From Actinomycetes bacterium (GTDB lineage: Bacteria; Actinomycetota; Acidimicrobiia; Acidimicrobiales; RAAP-2): 64,000 bases of DNA. The stretch lies in the NCBI GenBank assembly GCA_021778895.1, contig JAJYBR010000006.1, forward strand, positions 1-64,000, read 5' to 3'. Positions within the stretch are counted from its first letter, which is position 1, and each line of letters begins with the position of its first letter. The notes under the pieces are model-generated. The model ran no database searches, was not told the DNA's origin, and saw only the letters and a list, made by a program, of their open reading frames with translations. Positions 24,208-32,171 of the stretch are shown here, piece by piece. A program made the position numbers and the translations under genes.

Positions 24208-25887
24208 CTACTTCACGACCTTGATCACGAACTGGTACGACGGGATGTGGTAGCCGAGAGCCAGGGCGGGGAAGTCAGTGGCGTACGTCAGGTCCGGCGT
24301 CATGCCGTAGGGCGTGTTGGCGAACGACGGCTGCTGGGTGTACATCATCGGGTAGAGGTTGATCACGTGGAGCCCGGGCCGTCCCGTGGCGAACAGGTGG
24401 ATCACCGTGTAGCCGTTGGAGTTGAACCCGCAGCCGTAGCCGATGTAGCTGTTGTCGTAGTCCACGCCGAGGGTGTTGTCGAACTGGGTCCAGCCGACCC
24501 CGTCCAGACTGATCGTGAGCTCCTGGCCTTGCTTGAAGGTGTAGGTCCCCGTTCCCGACTGGCCGGCCGCGATCGCCTCGGGCGTCGTCGCGTGGGTCGC
24601 GGTGGCGACGCCCTGGCTGAGCAGCTGACCCGACGGGGAGTAGAAGGAGACCATCGACTGCATGACGTAGAAGGGCTGTTGCGCCTCGACGGTCGTGCCG
24701 CTCATCACCTGGATGACGTGCCAGCCGCCCAGGCCATTCGGCACGGTGACGGTGGTGTCCAGGGTCCCGTTGGTGGCTGACGCCGAGCCCAGGGGAACCG
24801 AGATGTAAGCCCAGCACGAGCTGGTCGGGCAGTTGACCCGGCTGCCCTGGACCGACGCCCACGTCAGCTGGTACGAGCCTGACGGCAGTCCGGTCACGTG
24901 GACCTGGACCTTGCTCTCCACGGGGCCCGAGGTCGGTGTCAGGGTCGTCTTCGCGTTCGTCGCGGCACTTAGCCCGTTGGCGTTGAGCGTCGTGACCTCG
25001 CTGAGGGTCGGGGTGACCTGGTCGGGCCAACGGATTTGCGGCGTCATGGACACGTGGCCCCGCGTGACGTGGAATACGGCGGTCCCGCCGGTCGCGAAGG
25101 GAACGGGCGACTGCACGATGTTCATGTAGACGAAGCTGAGCGCGTCACCCACTTGGATGACGTGTGTGCCCACGGCCCCCGCGGCCGGGATCGTGACGCT
25201 CGCGGTGCCCCGCGTCCAGCTGGCCGTCATCTCGCCGCTGAAGTGGTTGTCGTAGAGGATGGCCGCACCACCCGTGTACAGGCTCGCGCCCATCCCGGTG
25301 TAGGTGACGTGGATCGGCGTGCCGATCGGCCCGCTGCGTGGCGTGACGGTCAGCGTGCGCAGCAGCTCGAAGCCGCCGTGGGCCTGGGCGACGTTGTTGA
25401 CGACCGCGTAGATGTCATGCATCCCCCCAAAGTCCGCCGGAACCTTCATCGAGTAGGTGAACGATCCCGACGCGCTCGTCGTCACGGTGGCCAGGGTCAC
25501 GTAGAAGTTGGTGGAACTGCGCCCGAGGTAGTTGACCGTGTCGGGCTGCGGGCTCACCACCCAGGTGGCGCTCGCGGTCGACCACGCCAGTGTGACGTTC
25601 GTCGACGCCGGCAGTCCCGTTCCCGAGATTGTCACCGGCGTCCCCTGGGCGCCGTCGTATGGCGTGATGCTCAGGTTGCCGATGGACGAGCTCAGCGTGA
25701 AGCTCGGGGTCACGGGACCCGGCAGTGGTGCGACGCCGGGGATGTTCGGGGCGGTCAGGGTCGTCGGATTCAGCGTTCCGGTGGTGTCGGCGGCACCCCC
25801 GGAGTTGGAGAGCGTCAGGGGCAGGATCGTGCCGAGCGCGATCGCTGTCGTGACCGCTCTCACCAAGGCGTGGCGGGAGAACTTCAT
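24208..25887 (-). CDS. Large secreted Ig-like-repeat protein of unknown function
   Basis: A 559-residue exported protein. Residues 1-33 are a signal peptide (MKFSRHALVRAVTTAIALG...). The rest is beta-rich, with IPT/TIG-like units opening with ITPYDGAQGTPVTISGTGLP, VTPRSGPIGTPIHVTYTGMG and LTPTSGPVESKVQVHVTGLP. A C-terminal domain carries YIGYGCGFNSNGYTVIHLF. Composition is Thr/Ser/Gly-rich and less GC-skewed than its neighbours. There is no LPxTG or membrane anchor. AAAGGA lies 11 bp before the ATG, with a run of eight C between. It is the last of three secreted genes in tandem; a cell-surface or matrix role is likely but unproven. Confidence 0.78.
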   Translation of the reverse strand: MKFSRHALVRAVTTAIALGTILPLTLSNSGGAADTTGTLNPTTLTAPNIPGVAPLPGPVTPSFTLSSSIGNLSITPYDGAQGTPVTISGTGLPASTNVTLAWSTASATWVVSPQPDTVNYLGRSSTNFYVTLATVTTSASGSFTYSMKVPADFGGMHDIYAVVNNVAQAHGGFELLRTLTVTPRSGPIGTPIHVTYTGMGASLYTGGAAILYDNHFSGEMTASWTRGTASVTIPAAGAVGTHVIQVGDALSFVYMNIVQSPVPFATGGTAVFHVTRGHVSMTPQIRWPDQVTPTLSEVTTLNANGLSAATNAKTTLTPTSGPVESKVQVHVTGLPSGSYQLTWASVQGSRVNCPTSSCWAYISVPLGSASATNGTLDTTVTVPNGLGGWHVIQVMSGTTVEAQQPFYVMQSMVSFYSPSGQLLSQGVATATHATTPEAIAAGQSGTGTYTFKQGQELTISLDGVGWTQFDNTLGVDYDNSYIGYGCGFNSNGYTVIHLFATGRPGLHVINLYPMMYTQQPSFANTPYGMTPDLTYATDFPALALGYHIPSYQFVIKVVK

Positions 25888-25895
25888 GGGGGGGG
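25888..25895 (-). repeat. C8 homopolymer between ribosome site and start codon
   Basis: On the minus strand the sequence reads GGAAAGGACGA, then eight C, then ATG of the 559-residue secreted protein. Slippage in the tract would alter the Shine-Dalgarno spacing (now 11 nt) without changing the coding frame. Confidence 0.6.
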
Positions 25896-25947
25896 TCGTC
25901 CTTTCCGAGACGAATAGGGTGGGGGCGCCAACGTGAGAGCGGTGGCT

Positions 25948-25981
25948 CGCCTCGCCCTGGGTGCGAACCCAGGGCGAGGCG
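25948..25981. terminator. Hairpin terminator after the 208-residue secreted-protein gene
   Basis: CGCCTCGCCCTGGGT (25948-25962) and ACCCAGGGCGAGGCG (25967-25981) form a 15-bp stem with loop GCGA, 13 bp after the stop of the upstream secreted-protein gene. Its CGCCTCG/CGAGGCG base resembles that of the hairpin at 24132-24182, so the two flank the 559-residue gene. Confidence 0.75.
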
Positions 25982-25993
25982 CTACAGCAGAGG

Positions 25994-26620
25994 TCAGGCC
26001 GCCGGAACGGCGTTGAGCGTCAGCTGTGACGGGGTGGCCAGGCCCGTCTGGGTGTAGGTGAACGTGGCAGACGGAACGGCCCGCTTGATGAAGACGCGGC
26101 GGCGCAGAACCTTGGCTCCGCGACGGAACTTGACGATCTTGGTCACGGCGGGGATCGCCTTGGTGGTGACCACGATCTGGAAGTTCACGACGCCGAGCGT
26201 CGCGTAGCCCGTGGTGTTCCAGCCGTAGGTCCAGAAGGCGACGGTTCCGTGGTTGCCATAGTTCATCGGCGCGGGTGTCGTGACACCCGGGATGACGACG
26301 ACGGCGCTCTTGACGTTGGCCGGGGTCAGCGGTGTGCCGCCCGAGCCCACGTTCACGCCGGACATGCGGAAGACGACCGTCTGGCCCACGTAGAACTCGT
26401 TGGTCAGCGCGCAGCCGATGGGCGCCTTGAGGACGCCGGTGCCGCCGCCGCCAACGACCGTGTCGACGTTGAGGTACACGGGCAGGTTCCCGGTGCCCTG
26501 GATGGGGTTGGCCAGGGTCGTCGAGGTCGTCGAGTCGGCTGACGCCGTCGACGCACCGATCAGAGCGAAACCGCTCAGGCTGAGTGCCCCGGCGGCCAGA
26601 GCCGCTACGACACGCTTCAT
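25994..26620 (-). CDS. Secreted protein of unknown function (208 aa)
   Basis: Exported protein with signal peptide MKRVVAALAAGALSLSGFALIGASTASA (cleavage after ASA). The mature part is beta-rich and low in charge until a basic patch near residues 165-180 (KIVKFRRGAKVLRRRVFIKR). A single mature Cys (in IGCAL) is seen. No family recognised. The ATG follows AAGGAGGAAAT, a leadered start. It lies between two other secreted genes on the same strand; the downstream hairpin suggests it ends a transcript. Confidence 0.7.
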   Translation of the reverse strand: MKRVVAALAAGALSLSGFALIGASTASADSTTSTTLANPIQGTGNLPVYLNVDTVVGGGGTGVLKAPIGCALTNEFYVGQTVVFRMSGVNVGSGGTPLTPANVKSAVVVIPGVTTPAPMNYGNHGTVAFWTYGWNTTGYATLGVVNFQIVVTTKAIPAVTKIVKFRRGAKVLRRRVFIKRAVPSATFTYTQTGLATPSQLTLNAVPAA

Positions 26621-26678
26621 ATTTCCTCCTTGTGGTTGCTTACGGACGTGGGTGACCCGGGGGGAGCCGAGGGACCCG

Positions 26679-27257
26679 TTACTTCCGGACCAGGACGATG
26701 CCCGTCAGCGTGGCGCTGTAGGCGTCGGTCTCAGTGGAGCCGGCAGTGGTCTTCTGGATCGAGAACGATCCGGTGAAGTGGAGGGTCCCCGTGGCACCGC
26801 GCCACTTTCCCGCACCGCCCAGGATCTTGGCGATGCCCTTGACACTGACCGAAGTCGGTGCCGACGATCCTGCCGCGCAGGCCTGGGACTTGGTCGGGTT
26901 GATGATCTTCAAGCGCAGCATCGAGCCGGCACCCTTCAAGAAGCCGGTCCCGGTCAGGGGGTCACACGTGTTCGAAGCGGGAGCTGCGCCCGTTCCGTGC
27001 ATGATCGCCTTGCCGAGGTACGTCGCGGCACCCGTGCCCGCGACCGACGTCGCCTTGACGCCCGTCGAGGACCACAGCATCGCGATCGTTCCCTTGAAGG
27101 TTCCGTGGAACTTGACCTTGACCACCTTGACGGCGTGGGCCGACGCGGCCGTGGTCACCGAGGGGCGCGTGGTCGCGCCCGCCGGCACCACACCGATCAG
27201 TGCGGCGGCCGTCAGGCCAGCAAGCAGGGACTTGGGAATGGAGGTGAATGTGCGCAT
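26679..27257 (-). CDS. Secreted beta-barrel-like protein of unknown function (192 aa)
   Basis: Signal peptide MRTFTSIPKSLLAGLTAAALIG with an Ala-rich cleavage region. The mature protein has repeated G-T-G/G-x-G turns (VAGTGAATYLGKAIMHGTG, LTGTGFLKGAGSMLRLKI, GGAGKWRGATGTLHFTG) ending YSATLTGIVLVRK. This rhythm recalls allene-oxide-cyclase/dirigent-like barrels, but I cannot assign a family. Two Cys may pair. There is no ribosome site: TACTTT lies 6 bp before the ATG, so it is predicted leaderless. It is divergent from the LysR gene, which may regulate it. Confidence 0.7.
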   Translation of the reverse strand: MRTFTSIPKSLLAGLTAAALIGVVPAGATTRPSVTTAASAHAVKVVKVKFHGTFKGTIAMLWSSTGVKATSVAGTGAATYLGKAIMHGTGAAPASNTCDPLTGTGFLKGAGSMLRLKIINPTKSQACAAGSSAPTSVSVKGIAKILGGAGKWRGATGTLHFTGSFSIQKTTAGSTETDAYSATLTGIVLVRK

Positions 27258-27327
27258 AACTCCAAAGTAAAGTGCGCAACTTCAGATTTCCAATCGATTC
27301 TTCTTACGGTATTGATAGTCTGTTCTT
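27258..27327. promoter_or_regulatory. AT-rich divergent promoter with possible LysR operator
   Basis: This 70-bp gap is conspicuously AT-rich for the window. It holds minus-strand TACTTT (27264-27269), 6 bp before the secreted gene ATG, and plus-strand TAGTCT (27316-27321), 6 bp before the LysR ATG. The palindrome AATCGATT (27292-27299) lies between them, where a LysR-type regulator could control both directions. Confidence 0.6.
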
Positions 27328-28281
27328 ATGTTCAGTGCCCGAGATCTGACCATCCAGCAACTGCGCTGCTTCGTGGCCGTCGCCGACGAGGGGCAGTTCA
27401 CCGCCGCGGCCGACGAGCTGAGCGTGGCCCAGCCCTCGATCAGTGCCCAGATCAACCGTCTGGAGCACGTGCTCGGGGTCACCCTCTTCCATCGGGGCCG
27501 CCGGCCGATCGCCCTCACCGACGCGGGCCAGCAACTGCTCCCCTTGGCCCGACGCGTGCTGGGCGGCATCGACGACGTCTTCAGCGAGGCCGAGGACCTC
27601 GAAGGGCTGCGCCGGGGCCACGTCACCATCGGGACGACCCCGAGCATCGGGGCGACCCTGATGCCGCCCCTGCTCGCGACGTTCCGCCGGCGCTACCCCG
27701 GTGTGGCCGTCTCGTTCGTCGAGCGCCACTCGCGCGAGATCGCGACGGCCCTGGAGATGGGCAGCCTGGACCTCGCCCTCATGGTGGGGCCGATCGCGCA
27801 TCCCAACCTCGCGATCTCCACCTTGGCCCACGAGCACCTGATCGTCATCGTGGGCCGCGACCACCCCCTGGCAGCGAAGAAGACCGTCCGCCTGGGCGAC
27901 CTGGTCAACTTCCCGCTCATCTACTTCCACGAGGGCTACGACGTGCGCGCGACGACCGAGTCCGCGTTCGCGACCGCCGGCCTGCGCCCGACCGTCGCCT
28001 TGGAGGGGGCGGAGATCGGCACGGTGCACGCCTTCGTCGCCGCGGGGCTCGGCGCGGCGATCGTGCCGGGCCTGGTCGCCGCGATGAGCGAGGACGTCGT
28101 CGCGCTGGACCTCGTCGACCCGACGATCGAGCGCACGGTGTGCGTCGCCTACGACCAGCGCCACAGCCTCTCGCGCGCCGCCACGGCCCTGTTGGACGCC
28201 GTGCGCGAGGAGACGCTGAACGGCGACTGGGCGGCGCGCACACCGGGCCTGCGCATCGTCACACCGCCCCCGAACGCCTGA
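27328..28281 (+). CDS. LysR-family transcriptional regulator
   Basis: A 317-residue regulator. The N-terminal winged HTH is classic: LTIQQLRCFVAVADEGQFTAAADELSVAQPSISAQINRLEHVLGVTLFHR. A LysR effector-binding domain with two lobes follows (VTIGTTPSIGATLMPPLL..., HAFVAAGLGAAIVPGLV). The effector is unknown. By the usual LysR rule it should control the divergent gene at 27257 and itself from the shared gap. The start is predicted leaderless (TAGTCT-N6-ATG). Confidence 0.93.
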   Translation: MFSARDLTIQQLRCFVAVADEGQFTAAADELSVAQPSISAQINRLEHVLGVTLFHRGRRPIALTDAGQQLLPLARRVLGGIDDVFSEAEDLEGLRRGHVTIGTTPSIGATLMPPLLATFRRRYPGVAVSFVERHSREIATALEMGSLDLALMVGPIAHPNLAISTLAHEHLIVIVGRDHPLAAKKTVRLGDLVNFPLIYFHEGYDVRATTESAFATAGLRPTVALEGAEIGTVHAFVAAGLGAAIVPGLVAAMSEDVVALDLVDPTIERTVCVAYDQRHSLSRAATALLDAVREETLNGDWAARTPGLRIVTPPPNA

Positions 28282-28355
28282 TCCGGCGCTCCCCGGGGGC
28301 CGATGCGGGCATCTCTGGGACGTTCGTCCCCCTAGGGGTGGTCCCGGCGCGTGCC

Positions 28356-28361
28356 TACAAT
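28356..28361 (+). promoter_or_regulatory. Putative -10 element (TACAAT) of the sdh operon
   Basis: TACAAT lies 43 bp before the sdhC ATG, the nearest match to the consensus -10 in the gap. Upstream are two small palindromes, GGGAC-GTTC-GTCCC (28317-28330) and CCCCTAGGGG (28329-28338), that could be operators. No good -35 is seen. Confidence 0.45.
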
Positions 28362-28404
28362 AGGGCCTCGACGGGCCAGCGGCGCGTGGCGTGAGAGTGA
28401 GGTG

Positions 28405-29223
28405 ATGGTGGCGGTCCTCGAGAGTCGAACCAAAGTCCAGCTGGGTGGGAGACGCGGGGGGCCCGATCTGGCCACCCTGCGCGGCGACCGATGGTGGATC
28501 CAGCCCATCGTGACCATGTCGATCCTGACGGCCTTCGTCGTCTACTCGACCTGGGCCGCTTTCCAGAACCGGGACTACTACGTCGGGTCGGCGGTGCACC
28601 GCGACCTCATCAGCCCCTTCTACTCGCCGTGCCTGGGTGGCAACTGCGTGCCGGGCTCGTCCATCGGCTTCGGGATCCACGGCTGGGCCTGGTCGCCCGC
28701 CCTGATCATCCTGCTGTTCCCCCTGGGCTTCCGCCTGACCTGCTACTACTACCGGCGCAGCTACTACCGCGCCTTTTGGTGGTCGCCGCCGGCCTGCGCG
28801 GTGGCGGACGCCCACGGGTCGTACTCGGGCGAGAGCCGCTTCCCGCTGCTCATGCACAACGCCCACCGCTACTTCTTCTACTTCGGGCTGGTGCTCAACG
28901 TCATCTTGACCTACGACGCCGTTCGGGCCTTCTACCAGCCGGGCATCGGCTGGGGGGTCACCGTGGGAACGCTGGTGCTGACGATCAACGCGATCCTGCT
29001 GTGGAGCTACTCGATGAGCTGTCACGCCTGCCGGCACCTGTGCGGGGGCCAGTCGCGGTCGTTCTCCAAGCACCCGGTCCGCTACAAGATCTGGAAGCTC
29101 CTGACCCCGCTCAACGAGAAGCACATGAACTTCGCGTGGGCCTCCCTCATGGTCGTCGCGCTGACCGACGTCTACGTCCGCCTGGTGGCCTCGGGCGCCC
29201 TGACCGACTATCGCCTCTTCTAG
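28405..29223 (+). CDS. sdhC: Succinate dehydrogenase membrane anchor subunit (Sdh1-type)
   Basis: A 272-residue single anchor protein with about five or six helices. Size and position (before sdhA-sdhB) match the mycobacterial Sdh1 anchor rather than the classical SdhC/SdhD pair. The notable cluster is Cys206-His207-Ala-Cys209-Arg-His211-Leu-Cys213 at the end of a helix; other conserved-looking His are in MHNAHRYFFYFG and GIHGWAW. From memory, mycobacterial Sdh1 anchors hold a Rieske-type [2Fe-2S] centre, and this cluster could be it. The ATG at 28405 follows GTGAGG. It anchors the complex and passes electrons to quinone. Confidence 0.85.
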   Translation: MVAVLESRTKVQLGGRRGGPDLATLRGDRWWIQPIVTMSILTAFVVYSTWAAFQNRDYYVGSAVHRDLISPFYSPCLGGNCVPGSSIGFGIHGWAWSPALIILLFPLGFRLTCYYYRRSYYRAFWWSPPACAVADAHGSYSGESRFPLLMHNAHRYFFYFGLVLNVILTYDAVRAFYQPGIGWGVTVGTLVLTINAILLWSYSMSCHACRHLCGGQSRSFSKHPVRYKIWKLLTPLNEKHMNFAWASLMVVALTDVYVRLVASGALTDYRLF

Positions 29224-29236
29224 GTAAGGACCCCCT

Positions 29237-31051
29237 GTGACTGAGTACGAACACCACGACTACGACGTTCTCATCATCGGCGCCGGCGGCGCCGGCCTGC
29301 GCGCGGCCATCGAGGCCAAGCAGCGGGGCCTGAAGGTCGGCATCGTCACCAAGTCCCTGCTCGGCAAGGCCCACACCGTGATGGCCGAGGGCGGGATCGC
29401 CGCGGCGATGGGCAACGTCTACGCCGAGGACAACTGGAAGGTCCACTTCCGCGACACCATGCGCGGGGGCAAGATGCTCAACAACTACCGGATGGCCGAG
29501 CTGCACGCCAAGGAGGCGCCGGACCGCGTCTGGGAGCTCGAGCAGTGGGGGGCGCTGTTCGACCGCACCAAGGACGGCCGGATCCTCCAGCGCGACTTCG
29601 GCGGCCACCGCTACGCCCGCCTGGCCCACGTGGGCGACCGCACGGGCCTCGAGCTCATCCGCACCCTCCAGCAGAAGGTCGTCTCGATGGGGACCGACGT
29701 CTTCATGGAGTGCAAGGTCCTCCAGCTGGTCCACGACTCCTCGGGCCGCATCGCGGGCGCCGTGGCCTACTGGCGCCCCACCGGCGAGTTCGTCACCTTC
29801 GGGGCCAAGGCCGTGATCCTGGCGACCGGCGGCGTCGGCAAGTCCTGGAAGTTCACGTCGAACTCCTGGGAGTCGACCGGAGACGGCCACGCCATGGCCC
29901 TGTGGGCCGGGGCCGAGCTGATCGACATGGAATGCATCCAGTTCCATCCCACCGGGATGGTCTGGCCCCTCAGCGTGCGCGGCCTGCTGGTCACCGAGGG
30001 CGTGCGCGGCGACGGTGGCGTGCTCAAGAACTCCGAGGGCGAGCGCTTCATGTTCCGCTACGTGGCCGACATGTTCCGCGCCGAGACCGCCGAGACCGAG
30101 GAGGAGGCCGACAAGTGGTACACCGACCACTCGGCCGGCCGGCGCCCGCCGGACCTGCTGCCGCGTGACGAGGTGGCCCGGGCCATCAACGCCGAGGTCA
30201 AGGCGGGCCGCGGCACGCCCCACGGTGGCGTGTACCTGGACATCGGCTCGCGCCGCTCGGCCGAGTACATCCGGCGCCGCCTGCCCTCCATGTACCACCA
30301 GTTCATGGAGCTGGCGGGCGTCGACATCACCCGCGAGGCCATGGAGATCGGCCCGACCTGCCACTACATCATGGGTGGGGTCAAGGTCGACGCCGACACC
30401 GCGGCCACCCGGGTCGACGGCCTCTACGCCGCCGGCGAGGTCGCCGGCGGCATGCACGGCGCCAACCGGCTGGGCGGCAACTCCCTGTCGGACCTGGTGG
30501 TCTTCGGACGCCGGGCCGGGGTGGCGGCGGCCGACTACATCGAGGGCGGTAGCGGTCCCGCCGACTTCGACCAGGGCGAGGTCGATGCCGCCATCGCGCG
30601 CGCACTGGCGCCCTTCACCCGCGAGAGCGGCGAGAGCCCCTACGACATCCAGCACGACCTCCAAGAGATGATGCAGGCCAACGTCGGCATCATCCGCAAC
30701 GGTCCCGAGCTCGACGACGCCCTGGTCCAGCTGGACAGCACGTTCAGCGAGCGGGTGGCCAACCTCAAGGTCACCGGTGGGCGGGCCTACAACCCCGGAT
30801 GGAACCTGGCGACCGACCTGCCCTCGATGATCACGGTGTCCAAGTGCGTGACCCGCGGTGCCATCCAGCGCGAGGAGTCGCGCGGCGGCCACACGCGCGA
30901 GGACTTCCCCAAGGCGAGCGCCGAGTTCGGCACCTTCAACCTCGCCCATAGCGTGAGCGGCGGGACCTACGACGGCGAGTTCGCCACCGTGCGGTCCCCG
31001 CTGCTGACCATGCCCGATGAACTCAAGGCTCTGCTCGAGGAGGCGAAGTAA
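29237..31051 (+). CDS. sdhA: Succinate dehydrogenase/fumarate reductase flavoprotein subunit
   Basis: Catalytic subunit oxidising succinate to fumarate, 604 residues. The FAD-binding Rossmann start is VLIIGAGGAGLRAAIEAKQRG. The covalent flavin His sits in GKAHTVMAEGGIAAAMGN. Active-site segments are ECIQFHPTGMVWP, HYIMGGVKVDADT and GANRLGGNSLSDLVVFGRRAG. The final SVSGGTYDGEFATVRSPLL tail belongs to the Sdh1 type. GTG start with AGGTAAGGAC upstream. The stop overlaps the sdhB start as TAATG. Confidence 0.96.
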   Translation: MTEYEHHDYDVLIIGAGGAGLRAAIEAKQRGLKVGIVTKSLLGKAHTVMAEGGIAAAMGNVYAEDNWKVHFRDTMRGGKMLNNYRMAELHAKEAPDRVWELEQWGALFDRTKDGRILQRDFGGHRYARLAHVGDRTGLELIRTLQQKVVSMGTDVFMECKVLQLVHDSSGRIAGAVAYWRPTGEFVTFGAKAVILATGGVGKSWKFTSNSWESTGDGHAMALWAGAELIDMECIQFHPTGMVWPLSVRGLLVTEGVRGDGGVLKNSEGERFMFRYVADMFRAETAETEEEADKWYTDHSAGRRPPDLLPRDEVARAINAEVKAGRGTPHGGVYLDIGSRRSAEYIRRRLPSMYHQFMELAGVDITREAMEIGPTCHYIMGGVKVDADTAATRVDGLYAAGEVAGGMHGANRLGGNSLSDLVVFGRRAGVAAADYIEGGSGPADFDQGEVDAAIARALAPFTRESGESPYDIQHDLQEMMQANVGIIRNGPELDDALVQLDSTFSERVANLKVTGGRAYNPGWNLATDLPSMITVSKCVTRGAIQREESRGGHTREDFPKASAEFGTFNLAHSVSGGTYDGEFATVRSPLLTMPDELKALLEEAK

Positions 31052-31830
31052 TGGCGGACGTGACGATGCGCATCTGGCGAGGCGACGCCAACGGCGGCGA
31101 CTTCCAGGAGTACACCATCGCCCAGAACGAGGGGGAGGTCGTCCTCGACGTCATCCACCGCATCCAGGCCACCGAGGCACCGGACCTGGCCTGCCGCTGG
31201 AACTGCAAGGCCGGCAAGTGCGGCAGCTGCTCGGCCGAGATCAACGGCAAGCCGCGCCTGATGTGCATGACGCGCATGGACGAGCTGCCCGAGGGAACCG
31301 TGACGGTGGCCCCGATGCGGACCTTCCCGATCATCCGGGACCTGGTGACCGACGTGTCGTTCAACTTCGCCATGGCCGAGCGCATCCCGGCGGTCCTGCC
31401 GCCGCCGATGCCCGAGGGTGGCTACCGGATGTTCCAGCAGGACGTCGAGCGCGGCCAGGAGTTCCGCAAGTGCATCGAGTGCTTCTTGTGCCAGGACGTC
31501 TGCCACGTCATCCGCGACCACGAGGACAACAAGCAGCACTACGCCGGCCCGCGGTTCTTCATCCGCTACGCCGAGCTCGAGATGCACCCCTTGGACACCA
31601 ATGACCGTCGCGACTACGTGCGCGAGGAGATGGGCCTGGGCTACTGCAACATCACCAAGTGCTGCACCGAGGTGTGCCCCGAGCACATCCACATCACCGA
31701 CAACGCCATCATCCCGCTCAAGGAGCGGGCCGTGGACGCCCACTACGACCCGATCGCCTGGCTGGGTCGCAAGATCCGCAACGTGTCCAAGCGCTCGTCG
31801 GCGGAGGCGGGCGTCCAGCCGGCCCCCTGA
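31051..31830 (+). CDS. sdhB: Succinate dehydrogenase iron-sulfur subunit
   Basis: A 259-residue electron-transfer subunit. The N-terminal [2Fe-2S] domain has CRWNCKAGKCGSCSAEINGKPRLMC. The C-terminal domain has CIECFLCQDVCHVI and CTEVCPEHIHI for the [4Fe-4S] and [3Fe-4S] clusters. It links FAD in SdhA to the membrane anchor. Coupled to sdhA by TAATG. Slightly longer than E. coli SdhB, in keeping with the Sdh1 type. Confidence 0.96.
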   Translation: MADVTMRIWRGDANGGDFQEYTIAQNEGEVVLDVIHRIQATEAPDLACRWNCKAGKCGSCSAEINGKPRLMCMTRMDELPEGTVTVAPMRTFPIIRDLVTDVSFNFAMAERIPAVLPPPMPEGGYRMFQQDVERGQEFRKCIECFLCQDVCHVIRDHEDNKQHYAGPRFFIRYAELEMHPLDTNDRRDYVREEMGLGYCNITKCCTEVCPEHIHITDNAIIPLKERAVDAHYDPIAWLGRKIRNVSKRSSAEAGVQPAP

Positions 31831-31832
31831 CC

Positions 31833-32171
31833 GTGGTCGAGCCCGCGACGACCGGGGCCGACCAGGTCGTCGCGGCACTCGCCGCTCGCGGGCCCGCCCC
31901 CCTCGACCACGAGGTCCGGGTGGACCTCGTGCTCGGCCTGGAGGGCACCGCGCAGACCGTTCCCCTGGTCCTGGGTCCCCGGGGCGCGCAGCGCGCCCCC
32001 GAGCCGCGGGCGGCCGCCGACCTCGTGGTGCACCTCGCGGGTGACGATGCCGCCGCCCTGGCCTCGGGCCACCTGTCCAGCGCCGACGCGCTACGCGCGG
32101 GTCGCGTGCGGGTGCGCGGCGACGCCTCGATCCTGGTGGACTTGCTGGGATGGCTGAGCACGACGAGCTGA
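31833..32171 (+). CDS. Small SCP2-like (sterol carrier) domain protein
   Basis: A 112-residue protein starting at a GTG two bases after the sdhB stop. The segment ADLVVHLAGDDAAALASGHLSSADALRAGRVRVRGDASILVDLLGWL fits the SCP2 lipid-binding fold (helix, beta hairpin with GRVRVxGD, helix). It is rather short for the fold and the N-terminus is Ala/Val-rich. A lipid-binding or CoA-thioester-binding role is typical; none is proven here. Its last 22 bp overlap the next gene. Confidence 0.6.
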   Translation: MVEPATTGADQVVAALAARGPAPLDHEVRVDLVLGLEGTAQTVPLVLGPRGAQRAPEPRAAADLVVHLAGDDAAALASGHLSSADALRAGRVRVRGDASILVDLLGWLSTTS

